Shown here: piece after piece, positions 56,566-64,000 of the stretch
Numbering within the stretch: the first letter of the stretch is position 1
Layout of the letters: every line of letters begins with the position of its first letter
DNA from: Cardiobacteriaceae bacterium
Lineage (GTDB): Bacteria; Pseudomonadota; Gammaproteobacteria; Cardiobacteriales; Cardiobacteriaceae
DNA: 64,000 nt
NCBI GenBank assembly: GCA_030529365.1
Contig: JAUMXB010000006.1
Span: forward strand, 1 to 64,000
Direction of reading: 5' to 3'
The notes under the pieces: generated by a model
The model's database searches: none
The model's input: the letters and a program-made list of their open reading frames with translations, nothing else
What the model was told of the DNA's origin: nothing
Made by a program: the position numbers and the translations under genes

Positions 56566-57564
56566 TCAGTCCGCAAAGGTCAGCCAGCCGTGGCGGTCTG
56601 CCGCCTCGCCGTACTGGATGGCAAGCATGGCTTCGCGCAGTTGCAGCGCCCTGTCTTGCGAGGCAACCGGGATTTCCTGTCCGGCGAACACCATGCTGGT
56701 GACCGGAGAAATCACGGCAGCCGTTCCTGTCAGCACGGCTTCCGCGCCTTGCTCTATCCAGCGGCGCATGTCTTCCACGCTGAAATGGCATTCGTTGACG
56801 CGCATGCCGAGATCGCGCGCGACCTGCAAAACGCTGTCGCGGGTAACGCCGTGCAGGAATTCGCTGGTCAGCGCCTTGGTGATGAGCTCGTCACCCTTGA
56901 TGATGATGAAATTGGAAGCGCCTGTTTCCTGCACATCGCCGCCCGGGCAGAACAGCACCTGATTGGCGCCGATTTCCGCCTTGGCCTTGGTCTGCCAGTG
57001 CAGGGCGGAGGCATAGTTGCCGCCGGTTTTCACGCTGCCCATGTGCGGCGCGCAGCGCGCATGTTCGGTTTCCACCAGCAGTTTCATTGGCGATCCGACC
57101 ACAAAATAATCCCCCACCGGAGATGCGAGCACATAAAACATGGCCTGCGCCGATGGCGAACCTGCCTTGCCAACATTGGGTTCCGTGCCGATGAGAGTCG
57201 GGCGCAGGTAAAGCGCGCCCGGACGCTCCGGCACGTCTTCCGCCGCACGCCTGACCAGTTCGATGATGGCAGCACGGATGCTGTCTGCATCCGGCACCGG
57301 CAGGTGCAGGGCTTGCGCGCTGTGCCGCAGGCGCGCCACATGGCGGTCGAAGCGGAAAATGGCGAGGCGTCCGTCCGCATGGCGGAACGCTTTCATGCCT
57401 TCAAAAATCGTGCTGCCATAGTGCAGGCAGTGTGCGGCAGGATGCAGCACCAGGCTATCGCTGCCCTGCCAGAGCGCTTCGCTCCATGTATTGCCGTCAA
57501 ACGTCATCAGCGGCATTTGCGCGTGAAATTCGCTGCCAAACACCTGAGGGATAGCTCTAGCCAT
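56566..57564 (-). CDS. ilvE: Branched-chain amino acid aminotransferase
   Basis: PLP fold type IV transaminase for Val, Leu and Ile. The 332-residue product has HYGSTIFEGMKAFRHADG, the PLP lysine in GSVKTGGNYAS, and NQVLFCPGGDVQETGASNF. The length resembles the longer bacterial/eukaryotic BCAT type rather than E. coli IlvE. Start MARAIPQVFG follows AGGAAACC; the open frame 23 codons upstream lacks a site. Confidence 0.94.
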   Translation of the reverse strand: MARAIPQVFGSEFHAQMPLMTFDGNTWSEALWQGSDSLVLHPAAHCLHYGSTIFEGMKAFRHADGRLAIFRFDRHVARLRHSAQALHLPVPDADSIRAAIIELVRRAAEDVPERPGALYLRPTLIGTEPNVGKAGSPSAQAMFYVLASPVGDYFVVGSPMKLLVETEHARCAPHMGSVKTGGNYASALHWQTKAKAEIGANQVLFCPGGDVQETGASNFIIIKGDELITKALTSEFLHGVTRDSVLQVARDLGMRVNECHFSVEDMRRWIEQGAEAVLTGTAAVISPVTSMVFAGQEIPVASQDRALQLREAMLAIQYGEAADRHGWLTFAD

Positions 57565-57669
57565 GATGGTTTCCTGGAAAGTTGTGCGAAAAATGGAAGG
57601 GGCGATTACAGCAGACTTTTCCCGCTTTGACAATTTGCCCCGCCACGAAAATTGCCATGCGCCCGCCTG

Positions 57670-58449
57670 CTATGAAAAAAGTGCGGCAAGCACCGCGGCT
57701 ACAGTCATGATGAAAAGAATCCGTTTGAGTACGGCAGGGCGCACGCTGATGGCAATGCGCACACCCAGCCAGGCGCCCAGCATGTTGCCCATGGCGAGCA
57801 CAATGCCCACATCCCACCAGATCTGGTCATTGAGGATGAAAACGGCAAGCGCCACGCCGGTGAAAAGAATGGTGCACACCAGCTTGAGCGCGTTGGCGCG
57901 CACCAGGTCATAACGCAGCACGCCGGCAAAGGCCATGATGAGGACGAACCCGACGCCAGCCTGAACGAAGCCGCCGTAAACACCGGCCATGAACAGCCAG
58001 AAGAATCCCTGTCGCGATTCCCGCACCTTGAACGGAACGGTGCCCGGCTCGGGAGTGACCACGCTGGGGCGCACCAGCATGATGCCTGCCATGGCAAGCA
58101 TGGTGAGGAGCAGCGCCGGTTTCAGAAAGGCTTCCGGAGCATAAGAGGCAAGCAGCGAACCGAGAAGCCCGCCCAGCACCGTCGGCACGAGGATGCCCGA
58201 CAAATCCCCGCCCGGCAATTTGCCCGCCTTGTGGAAAGCGCGCAAACCAACCAGCCCTTGCAGGAAAACGCCAACGCGGTTGGTGCCATTGGCAATGGCG
58301 GTGGGCACGCCCATCACGATCAGGGTGGGCAGAATCAGGTTGGAGCCGCCACCGGCCAGCATATTGATGATGCTGGCAATAACGCCAAGCCCCGCAACCA
58401 GCAGGTATTCCCATATTTCCAGATGAAAGAACACGAAGTTTTCCGCCAT
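57670..58449 (-). CDS. TSUP (TauE/SafE) family membrane protein
   Basis: Sulfite/sulfoacetate-type exporter family protein of 259 residues with about eight hydrophobic helices. The two family repeats show NMLAGGGSNLILPTLIVMG and GFVQAGVGFVLIMAF. The start ATG overlaps the end of the SPOR-domain gene by one base. Substrate unknown. Confidence 0.85.
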   Translation of the reverse strand: MAENFVFFHLEIWEYLLVAGLGVIASIINMLAGGGSNLILPTLIVMGVPTAIANGTNRVGVFLQGLVGLRAFHKAGKLPGGDLSGILVPTVLGGLLGSLLASYAPEAFLKPALLLTMLAMAGIMLVRPSVVTPEPGTVPFKVRESRQGFFWLFMAGVYGGFVQAGVGFVLIMAFAGVLRYDLVRANALKLVCTILFTGVALAVFILNDQIWWDVGIVLAMGNMLGAWLGVRIAISVRPAVLKRILFIMTVAAVLAALFS

Positions 58450-59018
58450 CAGTGGGACTCGAATTTTTTCAGCAGAACGTTGAAACCGGATTTTTTCAGG
58501 GTTTCCTCGATTTTTTGCGCTTCTTCCCGCTTTTGATAGGGGCCGACCTGTACCAGATGAAAATGGTTGCTGTGCACAATGGTCACCGGATAGTCACGCA
58601 GAATCAGGCGCGCGCGCAAACGCTCGGCCTGCTCCTTTTCCTTGAAGGCGCCAACCTGAACACGGTAGTACACGCCTTTCACCGCAGGTGCCGCCGCAAG
58701 CGCCCTGGATTTTGCTTCCACTTCCGCCTGCACTTCGTTGCTGCGCTTCTTCAGCTCGTCGTAAAAAGAATATCTGGCCTTGCGCTGCGCTGCATCGCGG
58801 CCATTCTCGCGGGCTGACGCGGCAACAGGCTCTTGCGCCTTTTCATGGCTCACGGTTTCCTTGGGCGTTTCATCATTCTTGATGCCGATGTGATAGCCGA
58901 TGAAACCGGCTACCGCAATCACCACAAACATGATAAAGCCGCCCAGCAGCCGTGCCGCTACCCGGCTGGAATTGGAAATCTGCGCGCTTCTCGGGCGTTT
59001 TTTTGCGCTTTTGCTCAC
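58449..59018 (-). CDS. SPOR-domain membrane protein (FtsN-like)
   Basis: A 189-residue bitopic protein. A short basic cytoplasmic N-terminus precedes one membrane helix (about 24-46), then a charged linker with coiled-coil character (about 50-110). A C-terminal SPOR domain (about 115-185, YYRVQVGAFKEKEQAERLRA) binds denuded peptidoglycan at septa in family members. Linkage to argS is the same as for FtsN-type proteins of other gammaproteobacteria. It overlaps argS by 4 bp. Confidence 0.88.
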   Translation of the reverse strand: MSKSAKKRPRSAQISNSSRVAARLLGGFIMFVVIAVAGFIGYHIGIKNDETPKETVSHEKAQEPVAASARENGRDAAQRKARYSFYDELKKRSNEVQAEVEAKSRALAAAPAVKGVYYRVQVGAFKEKEQAERLRARLILRDYPVTIVHSNHFHLVQVGPYQKREEAQKIEETLKKSGFNVLLKKFESH

Positions 59019-60793
59019 ATGCGCTCCAGCGCTTCAACGCCGACGATATCCAGGGCATTGCGCAATACCTGCTGCACGCAGCGCGTCAGCAACAGGCGCG
59101 CGGCGCGGATATTGGCATCTTCATGCAGCACTTTGTGTCCGGCATCGTAGAACTGGTGCCAGCTGCCCGCCAATTCCTTGAGATAGTTGATAATCAGATG
59201 CCCGGCGAGATGCTCGCCAGCACTCGCTACCACTTCTGGATAGCGCGCCAGTTCGCGCAGCAGGGCCTTTTCTTCCGCCTCGACCAGCGCCTGACGTGAA
59301 GCCAGCGCGCGGCTGTAATCCACATCGAGGCCTTCCTGCGCCGCACGTTCCAGCACGCGGCAAGTGCGCGCATGCGCGTATTCCACGTAATAGAAAGGAT
59401 TGTCCTTGCTGTGCGATACGGCAAGATCGATATCGAAATCGAGATGCTGCTCGGGCTTGCGCATCACGTAGAAGAAACGCGCGGCATCGTTGCCCACTTC
59501 CTCGCGCAGCTCGCGCAGGGTGACAAACTGCCCGCTGCGCGTGGACATCTGCATCTTCTTGCCGTCCTTGTAAAGCACGGCGAACTGCACCAGCTCGATA
59601 CCAAGGCGGTGCGGATCCAACCCCAAAGCCGCCAGCGAGGCCTTGACGCGCGCCATGTAGCCGTGATGGTCGGCGCCGAAGATGTCAATCATGTAGTCGT
59701 AGCCGCGCTCGTACTTGTCGAAGTGGTAGGCAATATCGGAGGCGAAATAGGTGGTGACGCCATTTTCCCGGCGCACCACGCGGTCTTTCTCGTCGCCGAA
59801 CTCGGACGCGCGGAACCAAGTCGCGCCATCCTTTTCATAGAGAAAACCGTTGTCCTGCAAGCGCTTCAGCATCTTGTCCACGGTGCCGTCCGTCACCAGC
59901 GAACGCTCGGAGAACCAGCGATCGAAAGTCACGCCAAATTCAGCCAAATCTTCGCGGATATCAGCCACTTCCGCATCCAGCGCGGCATCGAATACCTGAC
60001 GGTAAGCCGCTTCGCCCAGCGTGGCCTTGAGGCTCGCGACCGCGGCATCTATCCACTGGTCAACCGTGCCGTTGTCCTTTTCTTCCTGCGACCACTCGGC
60101 TGGGCGCGCAGGCGCCCAGGTTGCCGGCGCATGATAGAAGACATCACCATGTTTAGCATGGAAATCGCGGGCAATATCGATAACGTATTCGCCCTGGTAA
60201 ATCCCCTTGGGCAGCACATCCTGCGCGCCGCACAGCTGCATATAGCGCCAGTAGGTGCTGAGCGCGAGAATATCCATCTGCCGCCCGGCATCGTTGACGT
60301 AATATTCCTTGTGCACCTCATGGCCGTTGGCCTTCAGTACATTGGCGAGCGTCGCGCCATACGCGGCACCGCGCCCGTGCCCCACATGCAGCGGCCCGGT
60401 CGGGTTGGCGGAAACGAATTCGAGCAGAATGCGCAACGGATTGACGGCCTGATGCCGTCCGAAGCTGTCGCCTTCGCGGATGATGCTTTCCAGCACCTGG
60501 CTTTCCGAATCGCGCGACAAGCGGATATTGATAAAGCCCGGCCCCGCCACTTCCATGCTGGCCACCGCTGCCATCAACGGCACTGATACCACCAGCTCAT
60601 CGGCAAGCGCACGCGGGTTCATGCGGAAAATCTTGGCGTATTTCATGGCGATATTACTGGCGAAATCGCCGTGCGCCGGATCCTTGCAGCGTTCCAGTTC
60701 TATGGGGAGATTGAGAAGGTCTTCGGAAACATTGTGAGCCTTGGCGGCAAGCAGCAACGCCGACGCCAGCCCGTCCTGAATTTCAGCTTTCAA
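59015..60793 (-). CDS. argS: Arginyl-tRNA synthetase
   Basis: Class I synthetase of 592 residues. The N-terminal Add-1 domain is followed by ANPTGPLHVGHGRGAAYG, which carries the HIGH motif as HVGH. YKDGKKMQMSTRSGQF stands in the KMSKS-like region, and a DALR anticodon-binding C-terminus follows. First gene of a minus-strand run argS-SPOR-TSUP-ilvE-MFS-ssb. Confidence 0.97.
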   Translation of the reverse strand: MKAEIQDGLASALLLAAKAHNVSEDLLNLPIELERCKDPAHGDFASNIAMKYAKIFRMNPRALADELVVSVPLMAAVASMEVAGPGFINIRLSRDSESQVLESIIREGDSFGRHQAVNPLRILLEFVSANPTGPLHVGHGRGAAYGATLANVLKANGHEVHKEYYVNDAGRQMDILALSTYWRYMQLCGAQDVLPKGIYQGEYVIDIARDFHAKHGDVFYHAPATWAPARPAEWSQEEKDNGTVDQWIDAAVASLKATLGEAAYRQVFDAALDAEVADIREDLAEFGVTFDRWFSERSLVTDGTVDKMLKRLQDNGFLYEKDGATWFRASEFGDEKDRVVRRENGVTTYFASDIAYHFDKYERGYDYMIDIFGADHHGYMARVKASLAALGLDPHRLGIELVQFAVLYKDGKKMQMSTRSGQFVTLRELREEVGNDAARFFYVMRKPEQHLDFDIDLAVSHSKDNPFYYVEYAHARTCRVLERAAQEGLDVDYSRALASRQALVEAEEKALLRELARYPEVVASAGEHLAGHLIINYLKELAGSWHQFYDAGHKVLHEDANIRAARLLLTRCVQQVLRNALDIVGVEALERM

Positions 60794-60895
60794 CGGATTA
60801 CTCTTGAGTGAGGAAAAGCGCGCATTTTAACGGTTTCACCGCGCAAAACCAACGCGCGGCCCATATTGGGAATATATTCCAAAAAACAGGCGAAT

Positions 60896-60950
60896 AATAG
60901 ACTATTTTTACCAATATAAAGCGCTTATTGTAAGAAATTTTCTCACCAAA
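60896..60950. repeat. AAGCGCTT element, copy V (single box)
   Basis: Head AATAGACTATTTTTACCAAT, box at 60919-60926, arm TAAGAAATTTTCTCA and a decayed AAAGGCGG. It lies between the divergent argS and nitroreductase genes. Confidence 0.8.
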
Positions 60951-61080
60951 AAGGCGGAACACTCAAAAATCTCCGCTCCATTTCCACAAGAAACATCCTG
61001 GCAAAGACCGTATCATGTACGCCGCAAGCTGTTGCCGCAAAACCGTCATATCCATTGATTTCATTCAAAAAGGGGCAGAC

Positions 61081-61809
61081 ATGACCTTATCCGACATCCT
61101 CAACCGCCGTCGCGCCGTCCGCTATTTCGATGCCGAACAGCCGCTGGATCCCCTTGCCGTCAAGCGTTGCCTCGAACTCGCGCAACTCGCGCCCAGCAGC
61201 TCCAACATGCAGCTCTACGAGTTCTACCACATCATCGACCGCACCCTGCTTGCCGATCTGGCCCACGCCTGCCTCGATCAGCAGGCAGCCACCACCGCCC
61301 AGCAAATGGTAGTATTCGTCACTCGCCAGGATCTCGCGCGCCAGCGCGCCCGCACCGTCATGGCCATGGAAGCGGACAACCTGCGCCGCCACAGCCCGGC
61401 AGACAAAATCGACAAACGCCTGCAAGCCAGCGGTAAATACTACGGCAAGCTCATGCCTTTCCTGTATGCCCGCTGCTTCGGCCTCCTCGGCCTGCTGCGC
61501 AAAATAGTTTTTACTGTCGGCAGCCTCTTTCGCCCCACGCCCACAGCCGTCTCCGAAGCGGACATGCGCATCGTCGTGCACAAAAGCTGCGGACTTGCCG
61601 CGCAAACCTTCATGCTCGCCATGAGCGAAGCCGGCTACGACACCTGCCCCATCGAAGGGCTGGACAGCCGCCGCGTAAAAAGCCTGCTCGCCCTGCCGCG
61701 CGGCGCGGAAATCAACATGATTGTCGCCTGCGGCATCCGCCGCGAAGGACGCGGCATCTGGGGCGACCGCCACCGCCTGCCCTTCGACGACATCTATTTC
61801 CGCATCTGA
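61081..61809 (+). CDS. Nitroreductase family protein
   Basis: FMN-dependent oxidoreductase family protein of 242 residues. The N-terminus has RRAVRYFDAEQPLDP, the FMN phosphate site at RRR, APSSSNMQLYEFY, and a C-terminal AMSEAGYDTCPIEGLD. A roughly 40-residue insert (LLRKIVFTVGSLF) is hydrophobic and basic and may contact the membrane. Start MTLSDIL follows AAGGGG. Substrate unknown. Confidence 0.85.
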   Translation: MTLSDILNRRRAVRYFDAEQPLDPLAVKRCLELAQLAPSSSNMQLYEFYHIIDRTLLADLAHACLDQQAATTAQQMVVFVTRQDLARQRARTVMAMEADNLRRHSPADKIDKRLQASGKYYGKLMPFLYARCFGLLGLLRKIVFTVGSLFRPTPTAVSEADMRIVVHKSCGLAAQTFMLAMSEAGYDTCPIEGLDSRRVKSLLALPRGAEINMIVACGIRREGRGIWGDRHRLPFDDIYFRI

Positions 61810-61823
61810 CCATTACCTCGGAG

Positions 61824-62732
61824 CTATGACAATTGCAGCCACACGGGCATGGCAAGCAACGCCGCCAGCAATGACCAGACAATGGCCAACGCCATCCGTT
61901 CCGGGGAAAAATGGTACTGACGCGCAAACACATAAACGCCAGCGCCAACAGGCTGCGCTGCCATCACCACAGCCACCGCCAGCCACAGCCCTTCGCGCAG
62001 CCCCAGCAGCCAGGCAAATGCCAGTGTGGCGAGCGGTTGCAGCAACAGTTTCACCAGCATGACGCGCCACACCCAGGGAGCGCTTTCCCTTCCGGCCTGC
62101 AAGCGCGACAAGCCCAACCCCAGGGCAAACAGCGCCACAGGCCCGGCTGACAGCCCGACAAATTTCGCCCCCTCAACCATCACGGCAGGCAACGGCAAGC
62201 CGGCGATAGCCACAACAAGACCAAGCAATACGGCAAGCAGCAGCGGATTGCGCAGTGCCACGCGCAAGGCGCGCCAGCCGCCTTCCCGCCACGAAGCCCC
62301 CGTCACTTCATGACGGAGAATAACCGCAACGATAACAGGCACGTTGTGCAATACCGTGGCAAGCGCCGCCGGCAATGCCGCATCGCTGCCATAAGCGGCA
62401 ATCAGCACCGGCACGCCGAGATAACCCGTGGTGCCATAGCAAGCGCCCATGGCGACAATCGAGGAAGAAGGCGCAACAATCTTCGCAGCGCGCGCCACCA
62501 CCAATCCCGCACCATAAGCCACGGCAATGCCACCCAAAGTGGCAAACACAAACGCCCATTGCCCAAGCTCGGCGCGATCGGCCCTGGCGATAGCAACGAA
62601 CAGCAGCGCAGGCAGCGCCACATAAAGCGCGTAATCATTCAAAAGCTGGTCACCCTCTCCGGCCTTTTTGCCACGGCCAAACATCCAGCCAACCAGAATC
62701 ACGGAAAAAACAGGCAAAACCGTCCCCAACAT
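61824..62732 (-). CDS. AEC family transporter
   Basis: Auxin-efflux-carrier type membrane protein of 302 residues with ten hydrophobic helices in two repeats. Family features include LPALLFVAIARAD and ACYGTTGYLGVPVLIAAYG. Bacterial members often move dicarboxylates. It is divergent from a LysR gene with a 107-bp shared promoter region, which suggests that the LysR protein controls it. Confidence 0.85.
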   Translation of the reverse strand: MLGTVLPVFSVILVGWMFGRGKKAGEGDQLLNDYALYVALPALLFVAIARADRAELGQWAFVFATLGGIAVAYGAGLVVARAAKIVAPSSSIVAMGACYGTTGYLGVPVLIAAYGSDAALPAALATVLHNVPVIVAVILRHEVTGASWREGGWRALRVALRNPLLLAVLLGLVVAIAGLPLPAVMVEGAKFVGLSAGPVALFALGLGLSRLQAGRESAPWVWRVMLVKLLLQPLATLAFAWLLGLREGLWLAVAVVMAAQPVGAGVYVFARQYHFSPERMALAIVWSLLAALLAMPVWLQLS

Positions 62733-62780
62733 CGCGGTACTCCTTCTGCAAAAGCCGCTATCTTGCCGCGCCGCTTGCCA

Positions 62781-62811
62781 TTGTCTAAATGAATTGTGCC
62801 GTTGCTATAAT
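62781..62811 (+). promoter_or_regulatory. Candidate promoter of the lysR-type gene
   Basis: TTGTCT (62781-62786), 19-bp spacer, TATAAT (62806-62811), 29 bp before the start codon. The -10 is perfect but the spacing is long. Confidence 0.4.
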
Positions 62812-62839
62812 CGCCTTTTCCGATAGCCGGAGTAACGCC

Positions 62840-63739
62840 ATGCCGCAATTCCCCCATAAACGAAGCATCAGCGAACGGGCAATCACGCTGGAACAATTGC
62901 GCAGCTTTGTCGCCATTGCCGACTGCGGCAATGTCAGCCAGGCTGCGGCAGCGCTCTCGCGCACGCAATCAACATTGAGCGCCGCCCTGAAGCGCCTTGA
63001 GGACGAACTTGGCCAGGCGCTCATCGAACGGCGCCAGGGGCATGTGCTCGGGCTGACTGCAACGGGACGGCGTTTTTTGCCAACCGCGCGCGACATCCTC
63101 ACGCGCATGGCGCATGCCTGCGAACATCTGCAAAGCGAACCGCTTGCCGGCCATATCCGCCTGGGCATACCGGATGATTTCGACCTGCTGCGTCTGCACG
63201 ACATCATCGCCCAATGCCTTGCCGAACATCCCGCCCTGCGCGTGGAAATCACCGCCGCAGGCAGCGCCACTTTGCGCGCACTCGCGCATCAGGGCGCACT
63301 CGACATCAGCATCTGCAAAACGCTTGCCGGCGTTGCCGTCAATCCCGAAAGCGAGCGCATATTGCGCCACGACAACCTCTGCTGGGCAAGCGCGCATCAC
63401 ATCGATCCCAAAACCCTGCCAAGCCTGCCACTCGTCACCTTCCCGCAAGGCTGCATCATCCGCGAATGCGCGGTACGCGCCCTGAACAGCATTGACCGCC
63501 CCTGGCATCCCGCTTATACCAGCGCTTCTTTTGCCAACGTGCGCGATGCGGTGCTGGCCGGATTGGGAATTGCGCTATTGCCGCAGCATGCCTTGCATCC
63601 CGCGCTTCGCCTTTTCGATCATGGCAATGGCTTTCCCGATACTCCCGCCATCCAGTGGGTATTGAACATTCACGGCGCCAGCACACCCGCCCGCCATTTC
63701 TCCCGTCTTCTCGGTGAGAAACTGATACACGCCTTCTGA
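62840..63739 (+). CDS. LysR family transcriptional regulator
   Basis: A 299-residue regulator with the N-terminal winged helix at about residues 13-72 (LEQLRSFVAIADCGNVSQAA and TQSTLSAALKRLEDELG) and a periplasmic-binding-like effector domain. The start is placed at the ATG after CCGGAGTAACG. Divergent orientation to the AEC transporter is the typical LysR target layout; the effector is unknown. Confidence 0.92.
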   Translation: MPQFPHKRSISERAITLEQLRSFVAIADCGNVSQAAAALSRTQSTLSAALKRLEDELGQALIERRQGHVLGLTATGRRFLPTARDILTRMAHACEHLQSEPLAGHIRLGIPDDFDLLRLHDIIAQCLAEHPALRVEITAAGSATLRALAHQGALDISICKTLAGVAVNPESERILRHDNLCWASAHHIDPKTLPSLPLVTFPQGCIIRECAVRALNSIDRPWHPAYTSASFANVRDAVLAGLGIALLPQHALHPALRLFDHGNGFPDTPAIQWVLNIHGASTPARHFSRLLGEKLIHAF

Positions 63740-63892
63740 TCGCGACGCCAACCGCTTCTCGGTATTGCAAAGCCTCGCAACAACCAGCCAAAAACGAAAC
63801 CATGACTGAAGGCAGACCCGCGCCGGTATTCCGCGTTATCGCATGTCACCCCATATTTTAAGCACCGCTTAATATCTCATAATCTTCGTAAA

Positions 63893-63950
63893 AATAGCGG
63901 TTTTTTACCATCAAGAAGCGCTTGCTGCGGTAAAAAACAATTATAAAAAC
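63893..63950. repeat. AAGCGCTT element, copy W (single box)
   Basis: Head AAATAGCGGTTTTTTACCAT, box at 63916-63923, then GCGGTAAAAAACAATTAT. The rest of the sequence from the lysR stop to the window end holds no gene. Confidence 0.82.
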
Positions 63951-64000
63951 CCGAAAAATAAACTATTCCATCTCTTTTTCTCTGCCATCCGGTTGCTTTT

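Overview
The window is about 64 kb of GC-rich chromosome dominated by housekeeping genes. There are no phage genes, no intact insertion sequence, no rRNA and no recognisable tRNA. The gene content and order (tyrA-aroA-cmk-rpsA-ihfB, dusB-fis, pheS-pheT-ihfA, dapF-xerC, a tryptophanase operon with a TnaC leader, frdABCD) indicate a gammaproteobacterium. Tryptophanase plus fumarate reductase, high GC and a strongly Neisseria-like catalase suggest a host-associated member of the Cardiobacteriaceae (Cardiobacterium-like). That placement is inference, because no rRNA is present to test it.

Layout. 0-6 kb: clpS-clpA (minus), an M61 metallopeptidase with PDZ domain, and pyrC. 6.3-11.4 kb: tyrA-aroA-cmk-rpsA-ihfB. 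11.6-17.4 kb: a short-chain dehydrogenase, quinone-linked D-lactate dehydrogenase, a tiny Cys-rich peptide, fxsA, and a dsbD with two N-terminal domains. 17.4-24.5 kb: aroQ-accB-accC, a small membrane protein, prmA, a CDP-alcohol phosphotransferase-like protein, dusB-fis, and a DUF192 protein. 24.5-27.6 kb: the tna operon (tnaC leader, tnaA, tnaB). 27.7-31 kb: a probable IS200/IS605 relic, a secreted protein, hemE, a conserved hypothetical and a RidA protein. 31-34.5 kb: frdABCD (minus). 34.8-43 kb: hisB-small ORF-hisH, an M20 amidohydrolase, an EEP nuclease, cardiolipin synthase, an LpxR-like protein, a DMT transporter and a T4 endonuclease V homologue. 43-50 kb: pheS-pheT-ihfA (minus), a COG2056-type transporter and katA. 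50-64 kb: a secreted protein, an ArsR/His-rich pair, dapF-xerC, ssb-MFS-ilvE-TSUP-SPOR-argS on the minus strand, a nitroreductase, and a divergent AEC transporter/LysR pair.

The most striking feature is not a gene. About 22 intergenic elements of 50-100 bp are spread through the window, roughly one per 3 kb. Each alternates the palindrome AAGCGCTT with an AT-rich palindrome of the type TGAGAAAATTTCTCA or TGGTAAAAAATCACTA. Neighbouring AAGCGCTT boxes are nearly always 31 bp apart (30 or 33 in a few), about three turns of the helix. Many copies sit directly at gene ends. Two supply the stop codon of the upstream gene, and one forms the 5' end of the DUF192 reading frame. A second, GC-rich family of REP-like palindromes occupies several of the same gaps.

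Other points of note are a canonical TnaC peptide with a UAG stop, a duplicated DsbD sensor domain, a bacterial endonuclease V of exactly the T4 length, a transferred catalase, and a zinc-type ArsR regulator next to a protein with two His-rich repeats.
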